Notes: a model not told the origin generated them from the letters alone. Numbered from the stretch's first letter, positions 49,590 to 59,582 are shown. The stretch is DNA of 64,000 nucleotides from Sulfuricella sp. T08 (GCF_000971475.1 NZ_DF967528.1:62001-126000); one strand, 5' to 3'. Program-made: numbers and translations.

Positions 49590-49874
49590 TCAGCGCTGCA
49601 GGTCCTTGAGTTTCTCCTCGTATTCCTCCTTGCCGATTTCGCTGCGCGCATAGCGCTGTCGCAGAATTTCCACGGCCGGGTCATCGCGCTGCACCTTGGC
49701 GCTGCCTTTTGAACCCATCAGGAACAGCCAGCGCAACAGAAATACCAGCCCTGCAAGAACCAGGCCCCACCAGAGGATCATGAGGACCCAGCCGAAACTG
49801 TGAAAACCCCACCAGCCGAAATTATCCATCATGCCGTGGCCGTATCCGTAACCGTATCCGCCCATACCCTTCAC
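49590..49874 (-). CDS. SHOCT-domain small membrane protein
   Basis: A 94-residue protein: Gly/Tyr/His/Met-rich N terminus (MKGMGGYGYGYGHGMM), one long membrane helix (about 27-52), and a C-terminal SHOCT segment (VEILRQRYARSEIGKEEYEEKLKDL). SHOCT proteins often act as small oligomerising membrane adaptors. Downstream of the Met/Gly-rich gene by 76 bases and probably co-transcribed. Confidence 0.85.
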   Translation of the reverse strand: MKGMGGYGYGYGHGMMDNFGWWGFHSFGWVLMILWWGLVLAGLVFLLRWLFLMGSKGSAKVQRDDPAVEILRQRYARSEIGKEEYEEKLKDLQR

Positions 49875-49950
49875 TCCTTAATTCGCGATCACCCGGGATT
49901 TATCAGGCTGGCCGACGCGCATGCCAGTCCATTTCCTCATTCATCCATCA

Positions 49951-50466
49951 TCATCCAGCCAGGGCCGTAGCTCCGCAGCCTTCCCTTCTGTTCCCTAGTG
50001 AGCACTCCTCCATGCGGTTGTGTGCATCCACCGACTGCTCCACCATCTGGCGACGCAGTTCGCTGATCTTCTTGTACTGGTTGCCGATGGCCGCCGGATC
50101 ACGCTTGTCCGCAGCGTAGAGTCCGCGTAGCGTGGCATACTCACCCTGCATCTTGGTCATCAGATCCCAGCGCTTCTTGTGCAGTTCCTCGTAAATTGCA
50201 GAGATTTTCTTCTGCTGATCCTCTTTCAGGTCGGGCAGCCCCATCGGGCCATAGCCTCCCATCATTCCATGCCCGTGCCCCATCATGCCGCCGCAGCCAG
50301 TTCCCATCATCCCCGGCCCCATCATTCCCTGCCCCATCATGCCGGGGCCCTTCATCCCGTAGGGACAGCCGCCTTGCAATTTCACTTCATCGTCCGCCAC
50401 GGCGGCGAAGGCCACAAGCGAGATCAAACCCGCCATCAACCATACAGTCAGCTTGTTCGTCCTCAT
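49951..50466 (-). CDS. Exported Met/Gly-rich Spy/CpxP-like protein
   Basis: A 171-residue protein with a signal peptide (about 1-24, ending AAVA), then about 40 residues of GMMG-type repeats with Met, His and two Cys, then a helical Spy-like domain (LPDLKEDQQKKISAIYEEL) with the LTxxQ-like LKEDQ. The repeats suggest periplasmic metal (copper-type) binding or chaperone activity; this is inference. Start at 50466 with GAGGAGA at ideal distance; the frame continues upstream only to a TTG. Confidence 0.82.
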   Translation of the reverse strand: MRTNKLTVWLMAGLISLVAFAAVADDEVKLQGGCPYGMKGPGMMGQGMMGPGMMGTGCGGMMGHGHGMMGGYGPMGLPDLKEDQQKKISAIYEELHKKRWDLMTKMQGEYATLRGLYAADKRDPAAIGNQYKKISELRRQMVEQSVDAHNRMEECSLGNRREGCGATALAG

Positions 50467-50679
50467 TTCATATCTCCTCAATGATTTTTGCCGTACATGA
50501 ATTCACAAAGCCACTTGTGTCGCGCTTATCCGCACGGCACAATCCGTTGGAATCTGACGCCTTTCTGCAATGCCTGGACTGAGTCCAGTTCGCAATGGAA
50601 AATTTAAGTATAGTCAATATAAACACGGCAGCAGGTTTTTTAGACTCATACTGTAGACGCAAGAATTTCAGGGCAACCC

Positions 50680-51774
50680 ATGGCACCCATTTCTCGGTTT
50701 TCGAGACTACTGGCCTGCATTCCGGCCAGTCTACTGGCACTGACGCCATGCCCGGTTCTGGCGGGGGACGGCGAGCCCAGCCTGTGTGAGGAGAACCCAC
50801 CCGGCATCACAGCGCTCGCCAGGCATCCCGAGCTCTACAACTTCTACTTCGAAAATGACCTGTTCAACGGCACCGACAGCGGTTACACCAATGGCGTGAA
50901 GTTTTCCTGGGTCTCGGCCAACCTCAAGGATTACACTCATGACCCCTGCCTGCCGCACTGGGTAAGGCAGCTGAACCGGCTCCTGGAAAACCTGCATCCG
51001 GGCAAATACACCTCGCGCAACATGGTGGTCACGGCCGGGCAGTCGATGTTCACCCCGCGCGACCGCAGCCGCACCGACCTGATCCCCAACGACCGCCCCT
51101 ATGCCGGCTGGCTCTACCTGGGACTCGGCTACAACGCCCGCGATGCGCGGCAGATGGACACGGTTGAGGTCAACCTCGGCGTGGTCGGCCCGGCCGCGCT
51201 GGCGCGGCAAACCCAGAACTTCGTCCATGACCTGCGCGGCATCCCCAGCTTCAACGGCTGGAGCAACCAGCTCGGCAACGAACTGGGCGTCCAACTCGTC
51301 GCCGAACGCAAGAACAAGGTCTGGAACGAAAGCAGGACGGGCCTGCAGTTTGACGCCATCACCCATTACGGTGCCAGTTTGGGCAACATCCGCACCTATC
51401 TCAACACCGGCCTGGAATTAAGGGCCGGCAGCCGCATCCCGAACGATTTCGGCACCTCGCCGATACGACCCGCCGGCGACAGCAACGCCCCACTTGAAGG
51501 CCCGGTCACCCGCCATTTTTCGGATGGCGGGCTGCACGCCTTCATCTCGGCCGACGCCCGCGCCGTCGCCCATGATATTTTCCTCGATGGCAACACCTTC
51601 TCCGACAGCCACAGCGTCGATAAAAAACGCTTCGTAGGCGACCTCGCCACCGGCATCGCCTGGCAATGGCAGGGCGGCAAAATCACCTACGCGCGCTACG
51701 TCCGCAGCAAGGAATTCGCAACCCAGGAAAACACGCACGTCTTCAGCTCAATCACGTTAAGCCTTGAGTTTTGA
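50680..51774 (+). CDS. LpxR-like outer-membrane lipid A deacylase (DUF2219)
   Basis: A 364-residue predicted beta-barrel. Signal peptide (about 1-28, LLALTPCPVLA), family start YNFYFENDLFNGTDSGYTNG with the Asn-Asp pair of the active site, DRPYAGWLYLG, and a final Phe (SLEF) used for BAM insertion. LpxR removes the 3'-acyloxyacyl chain of lipid A; family members with other roles exist. Preceded by a 213-base gap after the divergent Spy-like gene. Confidence 0.88.
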   Translation: MAPISRFSRLLACIPASLLALTPCPVLAGDGEPSLCEENPPGITALARHPELYNFYFENDLFNGTDSGYTNGVKFSWVSANLKDYTHDPCLPHWVRQLNRLLENLHPGKYTSRNMVVTAGQSMFTPRDRSRTDLIPNDRPYAGWLYLGLGYNARDARQMDTVEVNLGVVGPAALARQTQNFVHDLRGIPSFNGWSNQLGNELGVQLVAERKNKVWNESRTGLQFDAITHYGASLGNIRTYLNTGLELRAGSRIPNDFGTSPIRPAGDSNAPLEGPVTRHFSDGGLHAFISADARAVAHDIFLDGNTFSDSHSVDKKRFVGDLATGIAWQWQGGKITYARYVRSKEFATQENTHVFSSITLSLEF

Positions 51775-51877
51775 GGTGCAATACTCCATAAATGAGATAG
51801 GCAGTTCTGTTATTGCATTGATTGAATTTTGAAATTTTTCCCGGTGCAATAACAAAGCCGGTGGCAGAAGAGTCGCG

Positions 51878-52732
51878 ATGAGCATAGACATCTTTCGCAT
51901 CATCAGATGGAAACCCGGCCCCTGGGGCCGGGCAGTGCTGTATGTCTGCACCCTGGCCGCCGTCCTTGGCGCGATCTGGGTGCAATACAAACTCGGCCAG
52001 CACTACCATATCTACATGTTCTTCCTGCTGCCGGTCATTATCATGAGCTGGTACGACGGCAGAAAGACAGGCAACCTGTTCAGCCTGCTCTGCGTGATCG
52101 GCTGGCTGGTGGTGGATCTGAGCATACGGCACGACAACCCCTTCTGGGCTGAACTGTTCAACAACTTTGTCCGCCTCAGCGTGCTCCTGATCGTGGTCCT
52201 GATAGCCAGCCGTCTGCGCATCGCGCTCGACCGCGAGCATGAAATGGCGCGGCAGGACACCCTCACCGGCCTTGCCAACCGGCGCGCCTTCTACGAGATG
52301 GGCGAGATCGAGGCAGAGCGCTCCCGGCGCTATGACCGCCCCTTCACCGCCCTGTTTTTCGACCTGGACAACTTCAAATCCGTCAACGATACCAAGGGGC
52401 ATGACGAAGGCGACCGCCTGTTGAAAACCGTCGCAGAGATTCTTCATTCCCGCCTGCGCACCACCGACATCTGCGGGCGGCTGGGCGGCGACGAGTTCGC
52501 CGTGCTGCTGCCGGAAACCGGCGAAAAGGCCGCCGCGATTTTTGCCGCCGAGCTGCGTGCCAGCCTGATAGAAGCCATGGAAAAGCACGGCTGGCCGGTC
52601 ACCTTCAGCATCGGCGTAGCCACCTTCCACACCACGCCCGACAACCTCGATCAGCTGATCGAGAGGGCCGACGCGCTGATGTACCTCGTCAAGCAGGGCG
52701 GTAAGAACGCCATCCGGCAGGAAGTGTATTGA
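51878..52732 (+). CDS. Membrane diguanylate cyclase (GGDEF)
   Basis: A 284-residue protein: four membrane helices (about 19-38, 46-60, 66-82, 97-113) then a GGDEF domain (about 125-282). Active site RLGGDEFAVLLPETG intact, inhibitory RxxD site present (RTTD, five residues before GGDEF). Probably an active, product-inhibited c-di-GMP synthase sensing a membrane signal. No EAL domain. Confidence 0.94.
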   Translation: MSIDIFRIIRWKPGPWGRAVLYVCTLAAVLGAIWVQYKLGQHYHIYMFFLLPVIIMSWYDGRKTGNLFSLLCVIGWLVVDLSIRHDNPFWAELFNNFVRLSVLLIVVLIASRLRIALDREHEMARQDTLTGLANRRAFYEMGEIEAERSRRYDRPFTALFFDLDNFKSVNDTKGHDEGDRLLKTVAEILHSRLRTTDICGRLGGDEFAVLLPETGEKAAAIFAAELRASLIEAMEKHGWPVTFSIGVATFHTTPDNLDQLIERADALMYLVKQGGKNAIRQEVY

Positions 52733-52761
52733 CGTATAGCTGCCGGGCAGCCTGTTCCGGA

Positions 52762-53136
52762 TTACTTTGCCGGAGCCTGCCGGGGTTTCCACAGCGCAAT
52801 GGCCGCACCGGCAGGGTCGACAATCACACTGAACCAGCCATACCCGCCCACCTCAGTGACATCCCGCACCACCGTGGCGCCAAGCTCGCGCGCCTTGTTG
52901 GTGGAAGCCACGATATCGTCCACGCCCACATAGGCCAGCCAGTGCGGAGGAACCGCCGGATCAGGGTTCGCGAACATCCCTCCGCCGGTGCCCTCGCCCA
53001 CGTCGATCATGGTATAGGTGCCGCCATCCGCCATCGGCTCGTCGATCAGCTTCCAGTCAAAAAGTTGGGAATAAAACTCCTTGGACCGGGCAAGGTCCCT
53101 GGTTTGCAGTTCAATGTGTACAAACGGGTTAGCCAT
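52762..53136 (-). CDS. VOC-family (glyoxalase-like) protein
   Basis: A 124-residue vicinal-oxygen-chelate fold protein with two beta-alpha-beta modules (FVHIELQTRDLARSKEFYSQLF, WLAYVGVDDIVAS). Substrate unknown; similar proteins are often called glyoxalase/dioxygenase. Start at 53136 with GGAGGTG eight bases upstream. Stands alone. Confidence 0.87.
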   Translation of the reverse strand: MANPFVHIELQTRDLARSKEFYSQLFDWKLIDEPMADGGTYTMIDVGEGTGGGMFANPDPAVPPHWLAYVGVDDIVASTNKARELGATVVRDVTEVGGYGWFSVIVDPAGAAIALWKPRQAPAK

Positions 53137-53496
53137 GGCTGCACCTCCGGCAATCGAAACATGTTGTCCAAATCGGCGCGGCGGCATCGAACCGCCCGCC
53201 CCTTGATGTCTGCGCTCCCTGAGCCTGAGTATAGTTCAGGATAAAAAATCAGGCTGCCGGAGCGGGAGTGCCTGTAACCATAGAGAAACTGAGGCTTGCT
53301 TCCCTGTTTATTGCACTGCCCCATGATTTGCCTTGTATGCCATGTGGGAATCGGATAACCTGCATGACATCAAAAAGCTACGAAGATATACTGATGTCCG
53401 TATTATCAAGACATGACCGGGCCAATCTGTCATATGAATAACTGTTAGGCACGCCCTCATCAGGCTCATATCTTCCGTCATGACAAGGAGTAAACC
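53137..53496. other. 360-base gap with no supported gene
   Basis: Holds the leaders of the flanking genes. The only structure seen is a seven-bp pair AGCCTGA/TCAGGCT (53222-53228, 53249-53255) around an AT-rich loop. Short open frames here have no family resemblance. Confidence 0.6.
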
Positions 53497-53751
53497 ATGG
53501 CCAACATTCGACATTACTTTGATATGGGTTCGTTACTCGTCATCTTCTTAACATTGGCCCTTTTCGTGGCCGCGCTCTACTTCACTGGGTTTACACACGA
53601 CCTACTGCTTGAAACCGGTGTATTCCTGGTGTCGGTGAAACTGATCTTGATGTCGTACAAAAATAAGGTTGCATCAGATAATCTGCATAAGGAACTGGCC
53701 GAGATCCGTTCCCTGTTACAAGCAATGAATAAAAAATCGGGTTCAAATTGA
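53497..53751 (+). CDS. Small two-helix membrane protein of unknown function
   Basis: An 84-residue protein with two hydrophobic helices (about 12-32 and 38-52), then a charged helical tail (NLHKELAEIRSLLQAMNKK). AAGGAG ribosome site eight bases before the ATG supports translation. Not recognised. Confidence 0.7.
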   Translation: MANIRHYFDMGSLLVIFLTLALFVAALYFTGFTHDLLLETGVFLVSVKLILMSYKNKVASDNLHKELAEIRSLLQAMNKKSGSN

Positions 53752-53911
53752 ATGTCTAAGACTGCACCCGGGCAAACGCGCCAAAAACGGCGTGCCCCTC
53801 AATTTGACTGTTGAATGTCCGCTTCAGAACGTTCCCACCCTTTCTACCCCTCACCCCTCACCCGCCTCACCATGTATAATTCCCCGCTTTGATCCACACG
53901 AGCAACGAATC

Positions 53912-55016
53912 ATGGAAGCCGAACAACTCAACGCCATCGCCAACCGTCTCGAAAACCTTTCCGCACGGGCCACCGACCTGCGGAGGTATCTTTGACTACG
54001 ATACCAAGCAGGAACGCCTGACCGAAGTTGTCCAGCTGCTGGAAAACCCGGCGGTCTGGGATGACGCCAAGCGTGCCCAGGAACTGGGCAAGGAACGCCG
54101 CACCCTGGAAACGATCGTCAATACGCTGACGAAACTCGACCAGAGCTTGCACGACAGCGCCGATTTGTTCGAGATGGCGAAGGAAGAAGGCGACGACGCC
54201 ACTCTGGAGAGCGTCGCGACAGACGCGGAAGCGCTGGAGAAAACCGTGGCGGAAATGGAATTCCGCCGCATGTTCTCCCACCCGATGGACCCCAACAATT
54301 GCTTCATCGACATCCAGTCCGGCTCCGGCGGCACCGAGGCGCAGGACTGGGCCTCGATGCTGATGCGGATGTACGTGCGCTATTGCGAGCGCAAGGGCTT
54401 CAAGGTGGAAATCCTGGAGGAATCCGCAGGCGAAGTGGCGGGACTCAAAAGCGCTACGCTCAAAATCAGCGGCGATTACGCGTTCGGCTACCTGCGCACC
54501 GAAACCGGCGTCCACCGCCTCGTACGCAAGTCTCCGTTCGACTCCGGCAACCGTCGTCATACCTCGTTTTCCAGCGTGTTCATCTACCCCGAAGTGGACG
54601 ACTCCATCGAAGTGGAGATCAACCCGTCCGATCTGCGCATCGACACCTTCCGTGCTTCGGGTGCGGGCGGCCAGCACATCAACAAGACCGACTCGGCGAT
54701 CCGCATCACTCACCTGCCGACCAACGTCGTGGTGCAGTGCCAGAACGACCGCTCGCAGCACAAGAACCGTGCCGAGGCGATGAGCATGCTGAAAGCCCGG
54801 CTGTACGAGCTGGAACTGCGCAAGCGCAACGAAGAAAAGCAGGCGATGGAAGACACCAAGACCGATATCGGCTGGGGCCACCAGATCCGTTCCTACGTGC
54901 TCGACCAGTCGCGCATCAAGGATTTGCGCACCAATTACGAAGTCGGCAACACCCAGGGAGTACTCGACGGCGACCTCGACGACTTCATCAGCGCCAGTTT
55001 GAAACAGGGCGTGTAA
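53912..55016 (+). CDS. prfB: Peptide chain release factor 2, made by programmed +1 frameshift
   Basis: RF2 ends translation at UAA and UGA. Frame zero runs from ATG 53912 for 27 codons to an in-frame TGA at 53993-53995; reading resumes one base on at 53994 and continues to 55016, giving 367 residues. SPF tripeptide ([11 protein letters not shown]) and GGQ ([13 protein letters not shown]) are intact. A TATAAT at 53875-53880 is a probable -10. The length matches the family when the shift is included. Confidence 0.96.
53982..53996 (+). promoter_or_regulatory. prfB: prfB autoregulatory frameshift site
   Basis: Internal Shine-Dalgarno GGAGG (53982-53986), three-base spacer, slippery CTT (53990-53992), TGA stop, then C: the conserved CTTTGAC signal. 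Low RF2 favours slippage and so more RF2. Confidence 0.95.
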
Positions 55017-55096
55017 CACGGCACGCCACCCAGAAAACACTCGACTAGTCTCGGCTTTAACGTTAGGTTTTAAACAACTATCCGCTGGAGGGGAAA

Positions 55097-55450
55097 ATGG
55101 CACTCAAACAAGAAATTGATCAGGCGATCGCGGATCATGCCGCATGGAAGTCGCGTTTCCGTGACTTCATCAATGGCAGAATCGAGCTCGATGCTACCAC
55201 GGTGGGGAAGGACAACCATTGCCAGTTCGGCCAATGGCTCGAGCATGAAGGGGAAAGGATGCTGCTGCCCAAGGAGGTTCACGATGAGATATTCAGCCTA
55301 CATGCCGAATTCCACCGGGTCGCCGCCACTGTTATCGTAAAGAAAATGAAGGGCGATATCCAGGGCGCGCAACATGACCTCACCCCGAACGGCGCGTTCG
55401 GCCGGGCCAGTGCTGCATTAATGCAGCGCATGCTCAAGATCAAGACCTGA
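55097..55450 (+). CDS. CZB (chemoreceptor zinc-binding) domain protein
   Basis: A 117-residue stand-alone CZB domain. The zinc ligands are visible: His in ADHAAWKSR, HCxFGxW as [10 protein letters not shown], and His residues of LHAEFHRVA. Such domains sense zinc or hypochlorous acid and control chemoreceptors or diguanylate cyclases. GGAGGGG ribosome site. Lies between prfB and lysS. Confidence 0.9.
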   Translation: MALKQEIDQAIADHAAWKSRFRDFINGRIELDATTVGKDNHCQFGQWLEHEGERMLLPKEVHDEIFSLHAEFHRVAATVIVKKMKGDIQGAQHDLTPNGAFGRASAALMQRMLKIKT

Positions 55451-55516
55451 CCCACTTAACCCACGCCTGCCAGGCAGTGCCTCGCTGTTAACATTTTTTG
55501 ACACCAGATTGCCATC

Positions 55517-57025
55517 ATGACCAACGAACAAGTTACCCCGCCCCAGGACGAAAACCAGCTCATCGCCGAGCGCCGCGACAAACTGAAAAAGCTGCGCGAG
55601 ACCGGCATCGCCTTCCCCAACGACTTCGACCGCAAGGATATGGCGGGCGATTTGCTGGCTGCTCATGGCGATAAGGACAAGGAAGCGCTGGAAGCGGAAA
55701 ACGTCAGCATCGCCCTCGCCGGCCGCATGATGCTCAAGCGCGTGATGGGCAAGGCCAGCTTTGCCACGGTGCAGGACATGAGCGGCCGCATCCAGTTTTA
55801 CATTAACGACGAAGGCGTCAGCGCCGAGACCCACGAGGCTTTCAAGCACTGGGACATGGGCGACATCATCGCCGCCAAAGGCACCCTGTTCAAGACCAAC
55901 AAGGGCGAGCTGTCGGTGCGCGTTTCCGAACTGCGCCTGCTGACCAAATCCCTGCGTCCGCTGCCGGAAAAATTCCACGGCCTGACCGACCAGGAAGCGA
56001 AATATCGCCAACGCTACCTCGACATGATCACCAACGAGGAAACCCGCAAGACCTTTCTGGTGCGCACACAGATCATCCAGTCGATCCGCAATTTTCTGGT
56101 GGAGCGCGACTATCTCGAAGTGGAAACGCCAATGATGCACCCCATCCCCGGCGGCGCCTCGGCCAAGCCATTCACCACTCACCACAACGCGCTGGACATG
56201 GAACTGTTCCTGCGCATCGCGCCGGAGCTCTACCTCAAGCGGCTGGTGGTGGGCGGCTTCGAAAAAGTGTTCGAGATCAACCGCAACTTCAGGAACGAGG
56301 GCCTCTCCACCCGCCACAATCCCGAATTCACCATGATCGAGTTCTACGAGGCGTACCGGGATTACCGCTACATGATGGACCTGACCGAGGAAATGTTCCG
56401 CGAAACCGCCAAGGCCGTGCTCGGCCATGCGGTGGTGCAGTATCAGGGTCACACCATCAACCTGGCCCAGCCCTTCGACCGCCTCACCATCACTGAGTCG
56501 ATCCACAAGTACCATCCGGGACGCTTCAGCGACGAACAGCTCCACGACCGCGCCTTCCTCAAGGCGCAGCTGGAGAGAATGGGTGCCGATCATCACCCCA
56601 CCGATGGCGTCGGCGGGCTGCAATTGAGCCTGTTCGAGGAAACCACCGAGCAGCTGCTGATCCAGCCGACCTTCATCATCGACTATCCGGCCGAAGTCTC
56701 GCCGCTGGCGCGCAGCAACGATACCGCCCCCGGCATTACCGAGCGCTTTGAGCTATTCATCGTCGGCCGCGAGATCGCCAACGGCTTCTCCGAGCTGAAT
56801 GACCCGGAAGACCAGGCAGAGCGTTTCATGGCGCAGGTAAGGCAGAAAGAAGCGGGCGACGCCGAGGCAATGCACTACGACGCCGACTACATCCGCGCCC
56901 TGGAATACGGCCTGCCGCCCACCGCCGGCGAAGGCATCGGGATTGATCGTCTGGTCATGCTGCTGACCGACAGCCCCAGCATCCGCGACGTGATCCTGTT
57001 CCCGCAAATGCGCCGGGAAGACTGA
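55517..57025 (+). CDS. lysS: Lysyl-tRNA synthetase, class II
   Basis: A 502-residue enzyme: N-terminal OB-fold anticodon domain, then the class II core with motif 2 [23 protein letters not shown] and motif 3 [14 protein letters not shown]. Family length. The prfB-lysS order is conserved in beta- and gammaproteobacteria, here with a CZB gene between. Confidence 0.98.
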   Translation: MTNEQVTPPQDENQLIAERRDKLKKLRETGIAFPNDFDRKDMAGDLLAAHGDKDKEALEAENVSIALAGRMMLKRVMGKASFATVQDMSGRIQFYINDEGVSAETHEAFKHWDMGDIIAAKGTLFKTNKGELSVRVSELRLLTKSLRPLPEKFHGLTDQEAKYRQRYLDMITNEETRKTFLVRTQIIQSIRNFLVERDYLEVETPMMHPIPGGASAKPFTTHHNALDMELFLRIAPELYLKRLVVGGFEKVFEINRNFRNEGLSTRHNPEFTMIEFYEAYRDYRYMMDLTEEMFRETAKAVLGHAVVQYQGHTINLAQPFDRLTITESIHKYHPGRFSDEQLHDRAFLKAQLERMGADHHPTDGVGGLQLSLFEETTEQLLIQPTFIIDYPAEVSPLARSNDTAPGITERFELFIVGREIANGFSELNDPEDQAERFMAQVRQKEAGDAEAMHYDADYIRALEYGLPPTAGEGIGIDRLVMLLTDSPSIRDVILFPQMRRED

Positions 57026-57268
57026 CGGCCTGAAAAAGGCTCAGCAGGGCAATCCGAGTGGGCGCCATTTTTTATGGGTATCAGAAATCCACCATTGAAA
57101 GCCGGATTGCCATGAACAATCAAAATCACGGCTTCGGTGTTGAAAAGCCCACTGCCTCCTTATTTGGTAACGACCGCATTTAAGAGGTAAAGCTGCTTTT
57201 CGGGACCGCGGGCTCAATCGGCCACTCCCGACACTGAACAGACGGTCGCCGTTGCAGAAAGTGGACAT

Positions 57269-58132
57269 TCAACGGCTGAGTTGGGCGCCATTAGCACGTT
57301 GTTTCTCGAGAATTACCAGCGCGATTCCACCTAGAATAGCTACGGACGCCAATACTAAGCGCAGGGTTATGGGCTCACCGAGGAAAAGAATGCCTCCCAA
57401 GGCCGCAATGACCGGAACACTGAGTTGTACTGTCGCAGCGTTGGCGACTTTCAACGCGGGTAATGCGGTGTACCAAATGGCGTACCCTATTCCAGAAGCC
57501 AGTGCGCCCGACGAAACCGCATACCAAAATCCGGCATTATCCAGAGAGGTACCGTTTAGCATTAGCAGGCTCAATGCTGCCGCGATAGGGACAGCGCGAA
57601 GGAAATTACCCGCCGTTACCTTGGTGGGATCACCAGCACCTTTCCCGCGCAAAGAATAGATGCCCCATCCAACCCCGGCTCCCAACATCAATATGGAACC
57701 GTACAGTGGAGGCGCCGATAGACCTGGTAGTAATAAACCCACAAGCCCGCCGAAAGCCAGCATAAGGCCGACGAGCTGCAGTCTACGCAGGCGCTCTCCC
57801 TTCCAAATCCCATGGCCGATCATCGTTACCTGGACGGCACCGAAGAGCAGCAGCGCACCCGTTGCCGCAGGCAAACTCACATAAGCAAAAGAAAATCCGG
57901 CTGCATAAGCAAACAACGCAAATGCAGACACCCAGCTGCCCCCGCCGCTATGTGTGCCATGACGCATATGCACCACCAACAAAAGCATCAAAGCCCCGGA
58001 GATCAATCTAATTGTAGTGAAACTGGCTGCATCAATGCTGGTATGTTTGAGAGCGGCCCGGCAGAGCAGTGAATTACCCGCAAATGCAATCATGGCTAGC
58101 GACGTCAGGGCGATTATCCGTGCGTATGACAT
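57269..58132 (-). CDS. EamA/DMT-family transporter
   Basis: A 287-residue, about ten-helix protein made of two EamA repeats (second starting near residue 150). Drug/metabolite transporter superfamily; substrate unknown. Codons look less GC-biased than in the housekeeping genes nearby. Stands alone, with a palindrome about 60 bases upstream of its start. The 57026-57268 gap before lysS has a nine-bp pair GGCAATCCG/CGGATTGCC. Confidence 0.9.
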   Translation of the reverse strand: MSYARIIALTSLAMIAFAGNSLLCRAALKHTSIDAASFTTIRLISGALMLLLVVHMRHGTHSGGGSWVSAFALFAYAAGFSFAYVSLPAATGALLLFGAVQVTMIGHGIWKGERLRRLQLVGLMLAFGGLVGLLLPGLSAPPLYGSILMLGAGVGWGIYSLRGKGAGDPTKVTAGNFLRAVPIAAALSLLMLNGTSLDNAGFWYAVSSGALASGIGYAIWYTALPALKVANAATVQLSVPVIAALGGILFLGEPITLRLVLASVAILGGIALVILEKQRANGAQLSR

Positions 58133-58735
58133 TGAAAGTTTTCCTTAAGACCATCAAGGAACTGCGATCCAGGGCGTCCAACAATTATTAGACGGACCCA
58201 CCGGTCCGTACGTTTTTTTTAAATAACATGGATGGGCACAATGCATTCAGCATAGATGATGGGTTGCGAGTTGCAAGGGGGATGCCGAACTGACCTGCAG
58301 CTTTTGACACGCAACCGTCGGTCTAGATGGCCTGTTCCCGACCTAGGCCATCCAGTCGATCTCATCTGAACATACGTTCGCCATCCGCCTTACAACTTCA
58401 GCAGCACTTATCCGATTTACACCCAACGTGCGATCTTGCTCCGCCACAGCTTCTAGCCGCTTTCGGCTTGGCTATGTTGCCATGCGCCTGGCATGGCATG
58501 GCATTGATTACCTGCTATATTAGGTAATAACAATTCTCATTCCATCGAATTGTTCTTGGTGCTATGGCTATCTGGAGTGCCCCCTGAACTCTGGTAGGCG
58601 TCTTAGCAAGGTGACTAATTCAAGGGCGCACTATTACCGCGAAATCACGCTGCCTTATCTGCAAGCAGCTGAAATCAATGGATACATTACCGAGTGCCTT
58701 TGCCCCGGAATGCCATTAAAAAAGGATGACGGAAC
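58133..58735. other. 603-base gap, no supported gene
   Basis: Contains the palindrome at 58192-58209 with a following T-run, and otherwise low-complexity or anonymous sequence. A 66-codon frame at 58327-58527 has no ribosome site or recognisable content. The end holds the ribosome site for the VOC gene at 58736. Confidence 0.6.
58192..58209. promoter_or_regulatory. Palindrome upstream of the EamA gene
   Basis: ACGGACC (58192-58198) and GGTCCGT (58203-58209) with four bases between, followed on the plus strand by ACG and eight T. It could be a TetR-type operator for the transporter gene, or a plus-strand terminator with no gene in front of it. Confidence 0.5.
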
Positions 58736-59110
58736 ATGACCACACCTCCCATGAAACTCCTGCGTATCAAAGCTATTGCCTTGGCTGTTACGGACCTTGA
58801 CCGGGCAATCCATTTTTATACCGATACGTTGTCGCTCCGTCCCGCGTTTGAAGAGGGCAAGCAAGTCGGCAACTACCTCGGCGACACAGTGCTTATGTTC
58901 AAGAAAGATTGGTATGCGCAGCCATCCGATGCCCTCAACCCACGGGTGACAATCGAGACCGAGGACGCACGAAGCACGGAATCCGCCCTCCGTGCCCGGG
59001 ATGTAGTCATCGCTGACCCGGTCGAGCGTTACGGCGAGTCATTGGTCGGCAGTTTCCTCGACAGCGAGGGCAACAAGCTGTGGTTCTGCTCAGGCCCGGA
59101 GCCCACCTGA
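58736..59110 (+). CDS. VOC-family (glyoxalase/bleomycin-resistance-like) protein
   Basis: A 124-residue VOC protein (AIALAVTDLDRAIHFYTDTL, then VGSFLDSEGNKLWFCS with the C-terminal metal-type Glu region). Usual length. GGATGACGG precedes the ATG. First of three small single-gene units on this strand. Confidence 0.87.
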   Translation: MTTPPMKLLRIKAIALAVTDLDRAIHFYTDTLSLRPAFEEGKQVGNYLGDTVLMFKKDWYAQPSDALNPRVTIETEDARSTESALRARDVVIADPVERYGESLVGSFLDSEGNKLWFCSGPEPT

Positions 59111-59161
59111 CCGCGGCAAGAAATAGTTACATTCGAGGTAACCCTACGGCCAACCGGACCG

Positions 59162-59182
59162 CCCAACAGCTGCGCTGTTGGG
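59162..59182 (+). terminator. Hairpin after the VOC gene
   Basis: Perfect nine-bp stem CCCAACAGC/GCTGTTGGG with a three-base loop, then TTTCC. Fifty-one bases past the stop; T-run is short, so strength is uncertain. Confidence 0.55.
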
Positions 59183-59276
59183 TTTCCTCCGATATTTGGG
59201 CTCCGGCGTTCAGTTGCCTTGCGTTAGGCGTGTGCGGCACCGCCTTCAAATGCCGTAACAGTAAGGAGGTCATCAC

Positions 59277-59582
59277 ATGAAAATGCTACTTACGGTCGAA
59301 ATCCCACATGAGCCTTTCAACTCCCTCGTCAGAAGCGGAAAGGCAGGCGAGATCATTGGGCGCATCCTCGAAACAATCAAGCCGGAGGCGGCCTACTTCA
59401 CGGAGCAAGACGGAAAACGCGGCGGAATCTTCGTGATTAACGTACAAACTCCGTCGGATGTGCCCGCCTTTTCAGAGCCATTTTTTCTCAACTTCCAGGC
59501 CAATTGTAAATTTCGCATTCTGATGAGCCCGGAGGATTTGCAAAAGGCTGGCCTGCAGGACATCGGCAAGAAATGGGAGTGA
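59277..59582 (+). CDS. Small conserved-looking protein of unknown function
   Basis: A 101-residue soluble protein, N terminus MKMLLTVEIPHEPFNSLVR, with an alternating strand/helix pattern (LLTVEI, GEIIGRILETI, GGIFVINV, PFFLNF). Looks like a small alpha-beta ferredoxin-type fold, but the family is not certain. AAGGAGG ribosome site eight bases before the ATG. Confidence 0.75.
   Translation: MKMLLTVEIPHEPFNSLVRSGKAGEIIGRILETIKPEAAYFTEQDGKRGGIFVINVQTPSDVPAFSEPFFLNFQANCKFRILMSPEDLQKAGLQDIGKKWE

Noticed and set aside
55418-56623. 401-codon minus-strand frame opposite lysS
   Set aside because: Antisense shadow; lysS motifs are complete on the plus strand.
53810-57275. GTTGAATGTCC(G/A)CTT word found in two intergenic gaps in opposite orientation
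   Set aside because: Only about 15 bases match, with no terminal repeats or gene between them; too little to call a mobile element.
58327-58527. 66-codon frame in the 58 kb gap
   Set aside because: No ribosome site, no recognisable content, odd composition.
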